NCBI GenBank assembly: GCA_024036415.1
Contig: JAMWET010003462.1
Location: forward strand, 1 to 64,000
Reading direction: 5' to 3'
DNA length: 64,000 nt
DNA from: Prochilodus magdalenae
Lineage: Eukaryota > Chordata > Actinopteri > Characiformes > Prochilodontidae
The position numbers and the translations under genes are program-made. Every line of letters starts with the position of its first letter. Position 1 is the first letter of the stretch. Shown piece after piece: positions 23,737-33,932 of the stretch. The notes under the pieces are model-generated. The model saw only the letters and a list, made by a program, of their open reading frames with translations, had not been told where the DNA came from and searched no databases.

Positions 23737-23827
23737 GTACAGCATTTACTCTAAATGTTTTATTATGATTTGATGATCTGAATATTGTAAATTCTGTATG
23801 AAAATGTTATATATTTATGTTTTTCAG

Positions 23828-23878
23828 ATGTCAGCACAATTACCCCAACTTCAACTTCAGAATTCAACATAACTATTA
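23828..23878 (+). CDS. Copy 1, linker exon 3 (Thr/Ser-rich, 51 nt)
   Basis: Acceptor TTTTTCAG and donor ATTA|GTAGG bound 51 nt, phase 1-1, coding DVSTITPTSTSEFNITI. Same class as linker exon 2. The intron after it (23879-24597) is AT-rich with no gene seen. Confidence 0.8.
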
Positions 23879-24597
23879 GTAGGTTTCCATATTTTCTTGA
23901 GTAGATTGCATAGAGGCTCTTTAAATACCTCTTTATTTATTAAAACCATAATTGATTATAAACAGAAAATCTGGTTGAATTTATTTCCTTATACAGCATT
24001 TTATTGTGATTAATTATCTATTTGTTTTTAATGAGATATTCATTCAGGCAACAAGCAGTGCTTAGACTTAATAATCAATTTGTACTTTTATTTTGTTGTT
24101 TTGTGAACAAAACCTTTATTTTTTCAGAATTTACAAATGATAAAGTTCCCTTTGATTTTCCTTTTTTTTTTTTACAAATTTCATGACAATTAGACAAATA
24201 CAAATTCAAATTAAATTATTTTGGATAATTCTGAGTAATAGAGATCCAGCTGTATTTGTAATAAAATAATTATGATTAGGTATGTAGATAAATATGTACA
24301 TAGTATGTGCCAGTTATGTACAGCAGTGCTTATGCAGAACTGAATGTCAAAAACCTTTGCAAGTAATAAACACTTGCAGATTTAATATATAAATACAAAC
24401 AAATTAATGTGAGAAATACAAGCTATAATTCGGCTTCTTGTTCTGACAGCTACATTGTGTAATGTGAAAAAAAAAAATTGTCCCATATTTAGATTCTAAA
24501 TAACTCAGTAATAGTTCACCTGTGCCAAGTTGTTGACATCCAGTAATTAACATCTTACTGAAATGTTATATTTGTTATGGTCCTGTTTCCACACCAG

Positions 24598-25071
24598 CGA
24601 CACCGACCAGCTACAGCTCTGACCCCTGTAATAAGTACAGTGTTCTTGATGAAGACTGGAGAAATGCACGCAGTAACCGTAGAAGAGGTCATGATGACAC
24701 TGTTGTTGAATGGAGCGGCTGGTATCGGCTGTATCTGCAGGGGAAGAGTGCTCAGATCTCTGAATGGTGTGCAAGCTTCACAACATGTGGTGGCCACACA
24801 CCGCTCTGGCTCAATGGATCTCATCCACAACTAGAAGACGGCATCGTCACTCGAGATGTCTATGGAACCAACATTAACTACTACAACTACTACTACTACT
24901 ACTACTACTACTACCACGACGATGACGACTACTACTACAACAACTACCATAACCGGTGCAATAACAGATACAGATCCAGACCAATCCAAGTGAAAGCCTG
25001 TCCAGGACATTACTATGTTTATAAACTTGTTAAACCAGAATTATCCATTCCAATGCCCACATACTGTACAG
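24598..25071 (+). CDS. Copy 1, D10C exon A3 (6-Cys class) with poly-Tyr insertion
   Basis: 474 nt, phase 1-1, acceptor CCACACCAG and donor TGTACAG|GTGTA. Same framework as A2 (SSDPCNKYSVLDEDWRNA, RGHDDTVVEWSGWYRLY, CGGHTPLWLNGSHPQLEDG, VKACPGHYYVYKLVKP). The loop after IVTRDVYGTN is expanded by a TAC/GAC run into a Tyr/Asp-rich stretch of about 20 residues at 24877-24945. The orthologous exon in copy 2 also has an expansion, in an otherwise stop-bearing exon. The cysteine after the loop (NRCNN) is retained. Confidence 0.88.
24877..24945 (+). repeat. (TAC)n trinucleotide run inside exon A3
   Basis: A TAC-based microsatellite with CAC GAC GAC GAT GAC interruptions lies inside the reading frame, coding Tyr with a short His/Asp patch. 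Its length is a multiple of three overall, so the exon stays open. The related exon in copy 2 has its own TAC run at about 59640-59695. Confidence 0.9.
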
Positions 25072-25159
25072 GTGTAGTACCTTTTTTTCACTTTCCCCAT
25101 TATTATCATATTTTAATATTAATAATTTAATAATTAATAACTATTACTATACTTTAAAT

Positions 25160-25525
25160 TACTAACCCCAAATCCCAAACCTACTCCATACCCAATCCCT
25201 AACCCTAAATCCCAAACCTAATCTATACCCAATCCCCAAATCCCAAACCTAATCCATACCCAATCCCTAACCGTAAATCCCAAACCTAATCTATACCCAA
25301 TCCCCAAATCCCAAACCTAATCCATATCCAATCCCTAACCCTAAGGCCTAAACCTACTCTATACCCAATCCTTAACCCCAAGGCCTAAATCCACTCCATA
25401 CCCAATCCCTAAAACCAAGGCCTAAAGATAATCCTTAGCCAATCCTTAACCCCAAGGCCTAAACCTAATTCATACCCAATTCCTAACCAAATCTACTCCA
25501 TAGCCAATCCCTTATCCCAAGGCAA
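25160..25525. repeat. Minisatellite, about 35-bp unit (CCCAAACCTAATC...ATACCCAATCCCTAACC)
   Basis: The motif CCCAAACCTA followed by CATACCCAATCCC recurs about ten times with drift (CCCAAGGCCTAAACC in later units). It lies in the intron between A3 and C. The equivalent intron of copy 2 has only a short run of similar wording at about 60010-60085, so the array grew in copy 1. Confidence 0.85.
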
Positions 25526-25744
25526 AATGTACCTCTACATTTATAGGGGGCCATCACAGCTAATTGTGACCTTTTTCTACCCCTAATTTGTGTAGGTGAT
25601 GTTAGGAATTATTATTCCTCAAATACAACAACTGAGCTTTAAGAACATCTTTAATGTTTTAATCAAGCGGTTATGAAATATTTCAAATAGAACCTGTATA
25701 ATATGAAAATTCATTATATTCAACAAAGCTTGTTTCTATGACAG

Positions 25745-26128
25745 TTGCTTTTGACAGTGTTGCTGACCCCTGCTACAACTACGTCTCCCTGGATCAGCCC
25801 TGGAGAGCCAATAATGAGTCTGGATTAGAGATTTCTGACAGAGACTTCAGCTGGAACGGCTGGTACCGGCTGTTCTATTATGGGATGAACATCCGCATGT
25901 CAGAGAGCTGCGTTCCTAGATTCAGCTGTGGGGCTTATTTCACTATGTGGGTGAATGGACCTCACCCTGAGATAGAGGATGGAGTGGTCACTCGCCAGGT
26001 CTGTGGGAATGATGAAACTGGCTGCTGTAACATCCGTTTCGACCCCATTCGGGTTAAAGCATGTCCAGGAAGTTACTATGTCTACGAGCTTGTCAGTCAA
26101 TTCTTTTACAAGGCAGCCTACTGTACAG
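25745..26128 (+). CDS. Copy 1, D10C exon C (8-Cys class, different pair missing)
   Basis: 384 nt, phase 1-1, acceptor TATGACAG and donor TGTACAG|GTAAC. Motifs: DPCYNYVSLDQPWRANNE, FSWNGWYRLFYYGMNIRM, ESCVPRFSCGAYFTMWVNG, VTRQVC, GCCNIRFDPIRVKACPG, AYCTG. It keeps ESC and the CC pair but lacks the cysteine before WNGWYR (EISDRDF instead of ICDRDF) and the one before AYC (FFY instead of a Cys). Confidence 0.9.
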
Positions 26129-26261
26129 GTAACTGTTTCAAGTTGCATAATTATTTTTTACACTTTACATTTTTGTATTTTTTTTTAAACACTATATAAG
26201 TTTCAGGTTACAAAATAGGAAGAAAGAACATTATTAAGAGAATTATACACACACGCACACA

Positions 26262-27450
26262 CAGGTATGAAAAATTGTTTGCATCCCTCATGATTTTTTT
26301 TATTCAGATCATCAAGCAAATTTAAATATTAGTCAAAGACAACACAAGTAAACATAAATGCAGTTTTTAATAGAAGGTTTTTATTATTAAGGGAGAAAAA
26401 AAATCCAAACCTACATGGCTCTGTGTAAGTGTTGGCCCTCTAAACCTAATAACTGGTTGGGCCACCCCTAGCAGCAACGACTGCAATCAAGCGTTTGTGG
26501 TAATTTGCAGTGAGTCTTTCACTGAGGATGAATTCAGGCCCACTCATCTCTGCAGAGTTCTTGTAGTTCAGCCACACTGGAGGGTTTTCCAGTATGAACC
26601 GCCTTTTTAAGGTCATGCCTCAGCATCTCAATAGGATTCAGGTCAGGACTTTGACTAGGCCACTCCAAAGTCCTCACTTTGTTTTTCTTCAGCCATTCAG
26701 AGGTGGAGCTGCTGGTGTATTTTGGATCATTGTCCTGCTGCAAAACCAAAGTTCGTTTCAGCTTGAGGTCACGAACAGATGGCCGGACATTCTCCTTCAG
26801 GATCGTTTGATAGACAGCGGAATTCATGGTTCCTTTTAATCACAGCAGGTCTTCCAGGTTCAGAAGCAGGAAACAGCCCAGACCATCACACTACCACCAC
26901 CATACTTCACTGTAGGTCTGATGTTCTTTTTCTGAAATGTGGTTTTACTTTTACTCCAGATGTAATGGGACACACACCTTCCAAAAAGTTCAACTTCAGC
27001 CTCGTCAGTCCACAGAGTGTGTTCCCCAAAGTCCTGGGGATCATCAGGATGTTTTCTGGTTAAATTATGATGAGCCTTAATGTTCATTTTGCTCAGCGGT
27101 GGTTTTGGTCCTGGCACTCTGCCATGCAGGCCATTTTGGCACAGTCTCTTTTTTATGGTGGAGTCATGAACGCTGACCTTAACTGAGGCAGGTGAGGCCT
27201 GCGGTTCTTTGGATGTTGTTGTGGGGTCTGTTGTGACCTCTTGGATGAGTCGTCGCTGCACTCTTAGGGTAATTTTGGTCGGCCGGCCACTCCTGGGAAG
27301 GTTCACCACTGTTCTGCGTTTTCACCATTTGTGGATAATGGCTCTCACTGTGGTTTGCTGGAGTCCCAAAACCTTAGAAATGGCTTTATAATCTTTTCCA
27401 GACTGACAGATCTCAATTACTTTCTTTCTCATTTGTTCCTGAATTTCTTT
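26262..27450 (-). mobile_element. Tc1-like transposon, minus strand, frameshifted transposase
   Basis: Minus-strand frames cover most of a Tc1 transposase. The N-terminal HTH region is near 27300-27440 (MRKKVIEICQSGKDYKAISK). The middle part carries HTLWTDEAEVELFG and YGGGSVMVWAVSCF (26860-27309). The C-terminal part carries LVLQQDNDPKYTS and [14 protein letters not shown] (26534-26827). A stop/frameshift near 26830-26860 separates the last two. The end toward 26262 looks like one inverted repeat (TATGAAAAATTGTTTGCATC). The other end is cut off where an L2 tail begins. Confidence 0.85.
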
Positions 27451-27451
27451 G

Positions 27452-27455
27452 CACC

Positions 27456-27493
<38 letters not shown>

Positions 27494-28870
27494 AAGAATA
27501 ATAAAAATAATTATAGATTACACTTCTATAGTGCCTTTCACATACCCAAGGACGCTTTACAATCTCAAAAAAACAAACAAACAAATATAATGAAGAATGA
27601 AAATGTTTGGAGAAAAGGAAAGTTTTTAAGTGAGTTTTGAAGACGGAAAGAGAGGGTGAAGTGCGTATAGATGAGGGTAGGGAGTTCCAGAGTGTGGGGG
27701 CAGCAACACTAAATGACCTGCCAGCCATAGAGGAAAGCCTGAACCTGGGAACAGCCAGGAAACCAGAGTCAGAAGAACTTAGCTTACGTAATGGAACGTA
27801 AGGATGAAGGAGGGCTGACAGATAGGTTGGTGCTAATCCGTGCAGGGCTTTACAGGTCAGCAGCAGGTTCTTATAGTGGATACGCTCTGTAACTGGTAGC
27901 CAGTGCAGCTGAAGGATGGGGGTGGTGTGCGCGGACTTCTTAGTGCGGACTAAGACACTGGCTGCGGAGTTTTGAATATATTGTAGAGGGCGAAGGGTTT
28001 TGGAGGGTAGACCATGAAACAGAGCATTGCAGTAATCTAGCCTAGATGTAATAAATGCATGAACCAGAGTCTCGGCATCTTTCAAAGTAAGCAGTGGGTG
28101 GAGTCTAGCAATATTGCAAGATGAAAAAATGCAGACTTTGTCAGAGATGTAATATGGGAAGCGAAACGGAGGCCTGGGTCAAACAGGACACCAGGGCACA
28201 GAAGTGGACAGGGTGACTGGGGTGTCATTAGCAACAAGCACACAGTCGGAGTATAAAGAGACAGCTGTCTTAGTACCAATAATTATAAATTCAGTTTTTT
28301 ACTATTAAGCTTTAGAAAGTTAGCATTCAACCAGTTTAACTCCTGAACAGCACGGCAGTGAGGAAGGTGGAGAAGAGTCAGTGGGTTTGAGGCTAAGATA
28401 AATCTTAATATCATCATAATGATAACAATGAAAACCAAGGCCATGAGAACGAATAATATTACTAAGAAGTAAAATATATATAATAAACAGCAGAGGACCA
28501 GGGACAGAATCCTGAGGGACTCCCTGAGTAACCAGAGCAGTGTTTGGTCTGTGCTTCCCAAAGGTCACAAACTGAGATCTAAGAGAGACAGAAGAGAGTC
28601 GTGAGATCAGTGTATAATGATTGACCGTATTGAAGGCTGCTGTAAGATCAAGCAGGAGTAGGACAGAAGCACAGAAGGTCTGGCTTTTTAATAATGGGAG
28701 TAACAGCAGCCGTTTTCAGGCCACAAGGGACATGACCAGTAGTAAGAGACAGATTAATGAGATGGGCGATAGGAGTGCAGATGTCTGAAAGACAGAGCTT
28801 CAGGAGTGAGGTTGGAGCAGGATCAGGTTGACAAGATGAAGCCATAGATTTAGAAATGATCTTTAAGATA
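27452..28870 (-). mobile_element. L2-like LINE, 5'-truncated, minus strand
   Basis: The minus strand encodes reverse transcriptase pieces: LKTAAVTPIIKKPDL near 28700; GVPQDSVPGPLLF near 28500; a decayed catalytic YDDIKIYLSLKPT near 28400; and the C-terminal FITSRLDYCNALFHGLPSKT block (27492-28085), ending with an SVAAPTLWNSLP motif. The 3' end is GTGCCTTTCACATACCC in plus orientation, followed by an (AAT)n tail at 27455-27490. Frames are broken. It abuts, and probably interrupts, the Tc1 element to its left. Confidence 0.8.
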
Positions 28871-28889
28871 TCTATAACCAGTCCATGGG

Positions 28890-29180
28890 TTACTTAACTA
28901 TCGAAGACATTAAGTGTTTGGCTTCATCTGGCGAAGTGAAGAGGTGCTGCGTGCCGTTATGGGTGATCCGTAGGCGGGCGGGAAACAAGAGGCTGTAGCG
29001 GACCCCTTCCATACTACGCAGCAGTTTGCGAACCTCGTTGAATGCCGAACGGGCCTTCGCGACTTTAGCAGTATAGTCAGGAAAGACCGCAAACCTCATG
29101 CCGGACATAGTAATCCACTGCCGTTGCCTGCCTCTCTTTAGAATCTCGACACAGTCGGAGTAATAGTGCATCCTGACCAC
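28890..29180 (-). mobile_element. L1-type ORF1 C-terminal fragment
   Basis: A 96-codon minus-strand frame holds a pattern typical of L1 ORF1 C-terminal domains in fish: [20 protein letters not shown], then RKLLRSMEGVRYSLLFPARL and RITHNGTQHLFTSPDEAKH. The rest of the element is not seen. Assignment is by recognition of this domain pattern. Confidence 0.65.
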
Positions 29181-29182
29181 AA

Positions 29183-29960
29183 TTGGGCAAGGGGAGACTC
29201 CACTCTTTGGAGCCAGAGAGCGATGAGTGCGGGTTTTTAGGCATGCATTTGGAAACGCGAAGCTTTAGCTCTCTCCATAGATTTTCTACGGGATTGAGGT
29301 CAGGAGACTGGCTAGGCCATTCCATTACCATGATATGCTTCTTATGGAGCCACTCCTTTGTTTCCTTGGCTGTATGTTTTGGATTGTTGCCCCGTTCATC
29401 TTCCCATTGATGCGGTGAAGTTGGCCTGTGCCCTTAGGAAAACAACACCCCCAAAACATAATACTTTCACCACGATGCTCGACGGTGGGGACTGTGTTCT
29501 TAGGGTCATTTTCTGTATTTCTCTTATTCCTCCAAACACGTCGAGTTGAGTTGAGGCCAAAGAGCTCAATTTTGGTCTCATCTGACCACAGCACCTTCTC
29601 CCAGTCTCTCTCCAAGTCATTAATATGTTCATGGGCAAACTTGAGGCGGGCCTGGATGTGAGCCTTCTTGAGCAGAGAATCCTGGCGTGCACTGCAGGAT
29701 TTTAAACCATTACGTCTCAGTGTATTACCAATGGGTTTTTTGGAGACTGTGGTCCCAGCTGCCTTGAGATCATTAACCAGCCCCTCCCGTGTAGTTCTTG
29801 GCTGATTTTTAGATCAGTGAGACTCCACGAGGTAATATCTTGCATGGAGCTCCAGGCCTAGGTTGATTGACAGTAATGTTGTACTTCTCCCACTTCCGAA
29901 TAATTGCACCAACAGTTGTTACCTTCTCATCCAGCTTCTCATCCATACTTTAAATACTCA
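29183..29960 (-). mobile_element. Second Tc1-family transposase remnant, minus strand
   Basis: Minus-strand frames give WEKVLWSDETKIELFG (29325-29615), GGESIMFWGC-like and LHRINGKMN blocks, then [18 protein letters not shown] (near 29300) with a tail to 29183. These are the Tc1 D-D-E landmarks, broken by frameshifts and lacking the segment between about 29330 and 29400. N-terminal traces reach about 29960. Ends were not identified. Confidence 0.8.
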
Positions 29961-29974
29961 ATTTAAATACTGCC

Positions 29975-30089
29975 ATACTCATGGAACTTTCGGCGCCGAC
30001 GTGAGTGGCTGACTGTTCCAGTAGCTCCGGCTTCTGAATTTCCCTCTGGGATCAATAAAGTATCTATCTATCTATCTATCTATCTATCT
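29975..30089 (+). mobile_element. 3' tip of a non-LTR retrotransposon with (ATCT)n tail
   Basis: TTTCCCTCTGGGATCAATAA followed by AGTATCTATCTATC matches, in reverse complement, the 3' tip of the minus-strand LINE at 37290-37370. The tail is a (TATC)n run at 30058-30088. Only about 100 bases are present, as expected for extreme 5' truncation. Confidence 0.75.
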
Positions 30090-30552
30090 TAAAAGCAGCA
30101 TCTGTTTGAGAAGGGGGAAATAAGGGATTATTAGTTATGGCGAGAATTACGGTTAAAGCGAAAATGTTTCCAGAAATGATACCATTTCTTAAAAGAGTTT
30201 TTAACAACTGGATTCAGATTTTGGAGACTTGAACTAGTAGGTAAGGAACTGAATTCCATGATAGCCCAGATTGGTCCCTGGTTGTGTATGCACTGAGATC
30301 CAATAATTCAATATAGAAATGTTAGCAGCCCAGTAGTAAAAAAGAAATTTGGTAAGCACAACCCCACTTCACATCTGGGCGTTTCTAAAAAGGCTTTCTT
30401 AATGCGTAGTTTGGAATTGCCCCAGATAAATGTTGTGATAGCTGTTTAAGGTAGTAAATCAGGACTTTGACTTTGGACTTTTTGAAACAGAATCAGGATC
30501 ATCTCATTTTTGTAGATTTTTTATGTTTTCTGTAAAATGTCCTCTTTTTCAG

Positions 30553-30624
30553 ATGTTAACACTTTAACTCCGACTGCTGCCCCAGCGACCACTGCTACTG
30601 ATGCAGGATTCAATATCACCAGGA
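30553..30624 (+). CDS. Copy 1, linker exon 4 (Thr/Ala/Pro-rich, 72 nt)
   Basis: Acceptor CTTTTTCAG and donor AGGA|GTAAG bound 72 nt, phase 1-1, coding DVNTLTPTAAPATTATDAG then FNITRS. The equivalent exon in copy 2 (60865-60936) is only 100 bp after exon C. Here about 4.3 kb of nested transposons separates them. Confidence 0.8.
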
Positions 30625-31079
30625 GTAAGATGCAGTCTACAATTTTCTTTTTGTAAAATATTCTGAAATTCCAATGTTTGAACAAGTTTTAAGCTCTGTT
30701 ATAGGGAAAATGTATTAAATAGTGTAATATATAAAAAAAGATGTATTCCTAAAAATACAGTTAGTTCCATACATTTTTGGATGTTCAATGTTATTATTAT
30801 TTTAGCTATCTAGAACAGCATATTGTATTGTAAGTTAAATAATAAAGATGGCTGCAAAGTGCAGACTTCAGGATTTAAATTGAGGGCACTTACAGCCAAA
30901 GCATTTTGAAACACAACCAACATACCAAACACAACCAGATATACAAATGATTCAGGTTTCACGCTTGGCCGCACATGTGAGCTAAACAAGAACGGGTCTT
31001 ATCACTATACCTGACAGACAACATAAGGTCATGCATGCTTTCCAATCTGACTCATAGTGTTGTGTCTGTAGCATCCTTT

Positions 31080-31570
31080 ACAAGCAAAGTATGTGCTTTA
31101 GAGAAGAGTTTGAAAGCATTTGGAAGAGTTTGAGAGAGGTCGTTGGGTCTCAGGATGGTATAATCGGTAGCACGCAGTGGATAGGAAAAGGCATGCAACA
31201 GCGGCATGAAAGATCTGGTACCTACCTAAAGACCTACCTAAAACACATAGAGAGAGAACCCATTGATTCTCTGACATGTGTGGAGTGACCCAACAGCCAC
31301 GATCGCGAGCCCTTAGCGAGCAGTGATGTCTTCTATGTTCCATCCAGTTAGTGCAGCACCATCGGCAGATGGCCTGCACCACGCAGGACAACATGTACAC
31401 AGACCGTTACTACGACTCTTCTTAACACCACGTAAATGTGGTGCCGGACTGCCACGGAGTGACTCAAAATGGCAGCGATTATCTTCAGTGATGAGTCTTT
31501 CTTTTGTCTTGTCTTGACCAATGAATCCGTGTGTGGAGGCACCGTGGTCAGCGCCAAGAGTTTACAATTA
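31080..31570 (+). mobile_element. Possible decayed Tc1-like fragment
   Basis: Near 31480-31560 the plus strand reads like a Tc1 block (AAIIFSDESFF-like, then GGTVVSA in another frame), and the segment is absent from the corresponding intron of copy 2. The rest (31080-31480) shows no clear protein signature. The surrounding intron 30625-32048 otherwise contains nothing recognised. Confidence 0.35.
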
Positions 31571-32048
31571 TAAGGAATAAATATAAGAAGTGTTAAGTGA
31601 CTTTAAGGAAAGGCAAGAAATCTCAGATTTGTCTGTCATTAAATAGCATGATCGTTGGATGTCACAGGTGATGCAGGTGAAGCCCCCTTTACAGCACTAG
31701 ACTTGGAGAGGCTTCAGGGTAGGCAAATATACTTATGATAACATGTGAGTCAAAAACATAATTGTCTAGATACTAATGATTGCTTTGACAGCCAAGAAAA
31801 ATAATTTGGTTGAATGTACAAATAAATAATAATGACTCTACATTTTGTCTGGGACGTTGTCCTACATTTACAAGAATGTCTGTGGGACATGCTCTTTTAC
31901 ACAGAATGCACTCCAAAACACTGGAGACTGTGATAAAGTGAACAAATGCTCCAATTTTGCAGCCATCTAGAGTCCTAAAGAGCTCTTAGAAAAAATGTCT
32001 TTAGATAATTCAATCTAAAATGAAGTGACTGTGCATCTGTTTCCACAG

Positions 32049-32483
32049 CAACCACTCCAACCAAATACAGCTTTGACCCCTGCAACAATTACACTGTTCT
32101 AGATGATGACTGGAGAAACACAAGCTACAACTACTGGTACTGGAACCCAAACAGCAGAGGTCATGATGACACTATCGTAGAGTGGAACGGCTGGTATCGG
32201 CTGTTCTTTCAGGGAGCAGATGCCCAGATTCTCGAGGGGTGTGTGAGCTACATGCAGTGTGGTGGCTACACTTCACTCTGGCTTGGTGAGTCTCACCCAC
32301 AGATAGAGGACGGCATTGTTACCCGAGAAGTCTATTCATCCAGAATCGATGAGTCCTATAGGTATCAGTGCAAGAACTACAGAAAGTCGAGCCCAATCCA
32401 GGTGAAAGCCTGCCCAGAAGATTACTATGTCTATAAACTCGTCAAGCCAGATGTTTCACTCCCAATGCCCACATACTGCACAG
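32049..32483 (+). CDS. Copy 1, D10C exon D (6-Cys class)
   Basis: 435 nt, phase 1-1, acceptor GTTTCCACAG and donor TGCACAG|GTGTT. Motifs: FDPCNNYTVLDDDWRNT, RGHDDTIVEWNGWYRLFF, GCVSYMQCGGYTSLWLGE, IEDGIVTREVY, QCKNYRKSSPIQVKACPE, MPTYCTG. Six cysteines in the same pattern as the A exons. Paired with exon E downstream, repeating the 6-Cys/8-10-Cys alternation. Confidence 0.88.
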
Positions 32484-32622
32484 GTGTTGTCTACTCTCCT
32501 CCTATTTATGAATTACAGCAAAAGATTTGAAGCATAATTAAATAAGAAAAAGTCTGATTGGATTATAAAATATACATCATATACAACTTTACATATTTCT
32601 GCATTATTTGTTTCCATAATAG

Positions 32623-33027
32623 TTACATCCTCCAAACTAAGTTATGATCCCTGCTACAACTACGAAGTGCTGGATGATCCTCAAAGAGCTACAAACCAAA
32701 CTAACTGGAATCCTTGGGGGTGGGGTCGGTGGTGTGACACCAACATGAACTGGAATGGCTGGTATCGTCTTCTGTATGAGGGAAATAATATCCGGATGCC
32801 AGAATCATGTGTTAGTGAAGGTATGTGCGGTACTGATGTTCCTCTCTGGCTGGATGGTTCTCACCCACAACTGGAGGATGGAGTAGTCATTCGGCGGGTC
32901 TGTGGAAGTTGGAGTGGTTACTGCTGTTATTTCAGCTCCTTCCCCATTCGAGTGAAAGCTTGTCCAGGAAATTACTACGTATATGAGTTTGTTAGTCCAA
33001 ACTACTGTGCATCAGCCTACTGTGCAG
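32623..33027 (+). CDS. Copy 1, D10C exon E (full 10-Cys class)
   Basis: 405 nt, phase 1-1, acceptor CCATAATAG and donor TGTGCAG|GTAGA. Motifs: YDPCYNYEVLDDPQRATNQT, a Trp-rich loop (WNPWGWGRWCD), MNWNGWYRLLYEGNNIRMPE, SCVSEGMCGTDVPLWLDG, VVIRRVC, YCCYF, IRVKACPGNYYVYEFVSP, CASAYCAG. All ten cysteines are present, most like the D10C module of GP2/uromodulin. Confidence 0.9.
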
Positions 33028-33113
33028 GTAGATCTGATTACTGGAATAAACATTTAATTATTATTATTTCTCTGGTTTTATAGTTTTATTAATATTAATT
33101 TGTCTCATTACAG

Positions 33114-33191
33114 ATGCTGATACCATTACTCCAGTTAATGACCCAGAAATCCCAGGAACAACAGATTCCACAACCACCACTTCCACTACAG
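33114..33191 (+). CDS. Copy 1, linker exon 5 (Thr-rich, 78 nt)
   Basis: Acceptor CTCATTACAG and donor ACAG|GTACA bound 78 nt, phase 1-1, coding DADTITPVNDPEIPGTT followed by DSTTTTSTT. This Thr-rich tether leads from the D10C array toward the EGF-like and ZP part. Its counterpart at 63175-63249 is one codon shorter. Confidence 0.8.
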
Positions 33192-33361
33192 GTACAAAGA
33201 CCACATGCCACATGTATTCGCATGTAGTTGATGTCAGCAGTATCTTACAAAACAGCTGGGACAGGAGAAACAGGAGAAAGGGAGGTGGTGTAATGCTAAA
33301 TAAATAAATAATGTAGAATATGTAATGGAACATCTAATTACTTTAATTAGCAACAGGCCAG

Positions 33362-33790
33362 TAACATGACTGTGTCAGGGACAAAGAACTGGGCTCGATG
33401 CATGCAGAGCTAAAAGCCAACGGAGGTTTATTTGACACATCGATAGTCAAACACAACAACCAAAGCAAGGCATTCATAACAGAGGGGTATTACAGGGTCG
33501 CAGACAATGAGACATGCAGAGGACGATAACCAGAAATGAATCAGGCAACAGATCAAAAAGGGTAAGAGCTAAAGAGAGTCGAATTCAGAAAGAGATCAAA
33601 ACCAGAGATACAGGCCAAAACAGTAGAGAACCGCTCAGGCTCGCAAACAAAGGTTTGGCAAAACTTGGCAGTGATGGTGTGCGTGTGTGGAGCGTAAATG
33701 CATGGGAAGTGGAGTCTGGAGGATCGGCGGTGTCAGGGAGACCCAAAGGTGTGACGGACTGGGTATAAAATAAAGGCATAGCCATTAAGT
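33362..33790 (-). repeat. LTR-like repeat, minus orientation
   Basis: The stretch begins TGTCAGGGACAAAGAACTGG and shares order and wording with 61205-61620 in copy 2 (CAAAGAACT...GCAGAGCTAAAAGTC...GGTTTGGCAAAACTTGGCAGT...GTGTGTGGAG). The two copies lie in different introns, so they are independent insertions of one family. The composition and a TTTATT near the start suggest the LTR of a retroelement read on the minus strand. Family not recognised. Confidence 0.5.
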
Positions 33791-33932
33791 AAAGATGGGA
33801 GGGGTCACCACTCTAATATGTGTAGATTAGTAGAAAACATGGCTGTTAATGCTAGCAAATGATTATATTGTAGTTGCACATGTTTATCAAAAAAACTGCT
33901 AAATCTGCTCATAACTAATCTTACATTGATTA

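Noticed and set aside
27449..27640. Asn-rich open frame
   Set aside because: It is the (AAT)n tail of a minus-strand L2 element.
30058..30088. Possible regulatory GATA cluster
   Set aside because: It is the simple-repeat tail of a LINE, matched by the one at 37299-37336.
33514..33768. 84-codon Arg/Lys-rich frame
   Set aside because: It lies within the LTR-like repeat family shared with 61.2-61.6 kb; no domain or splice support.
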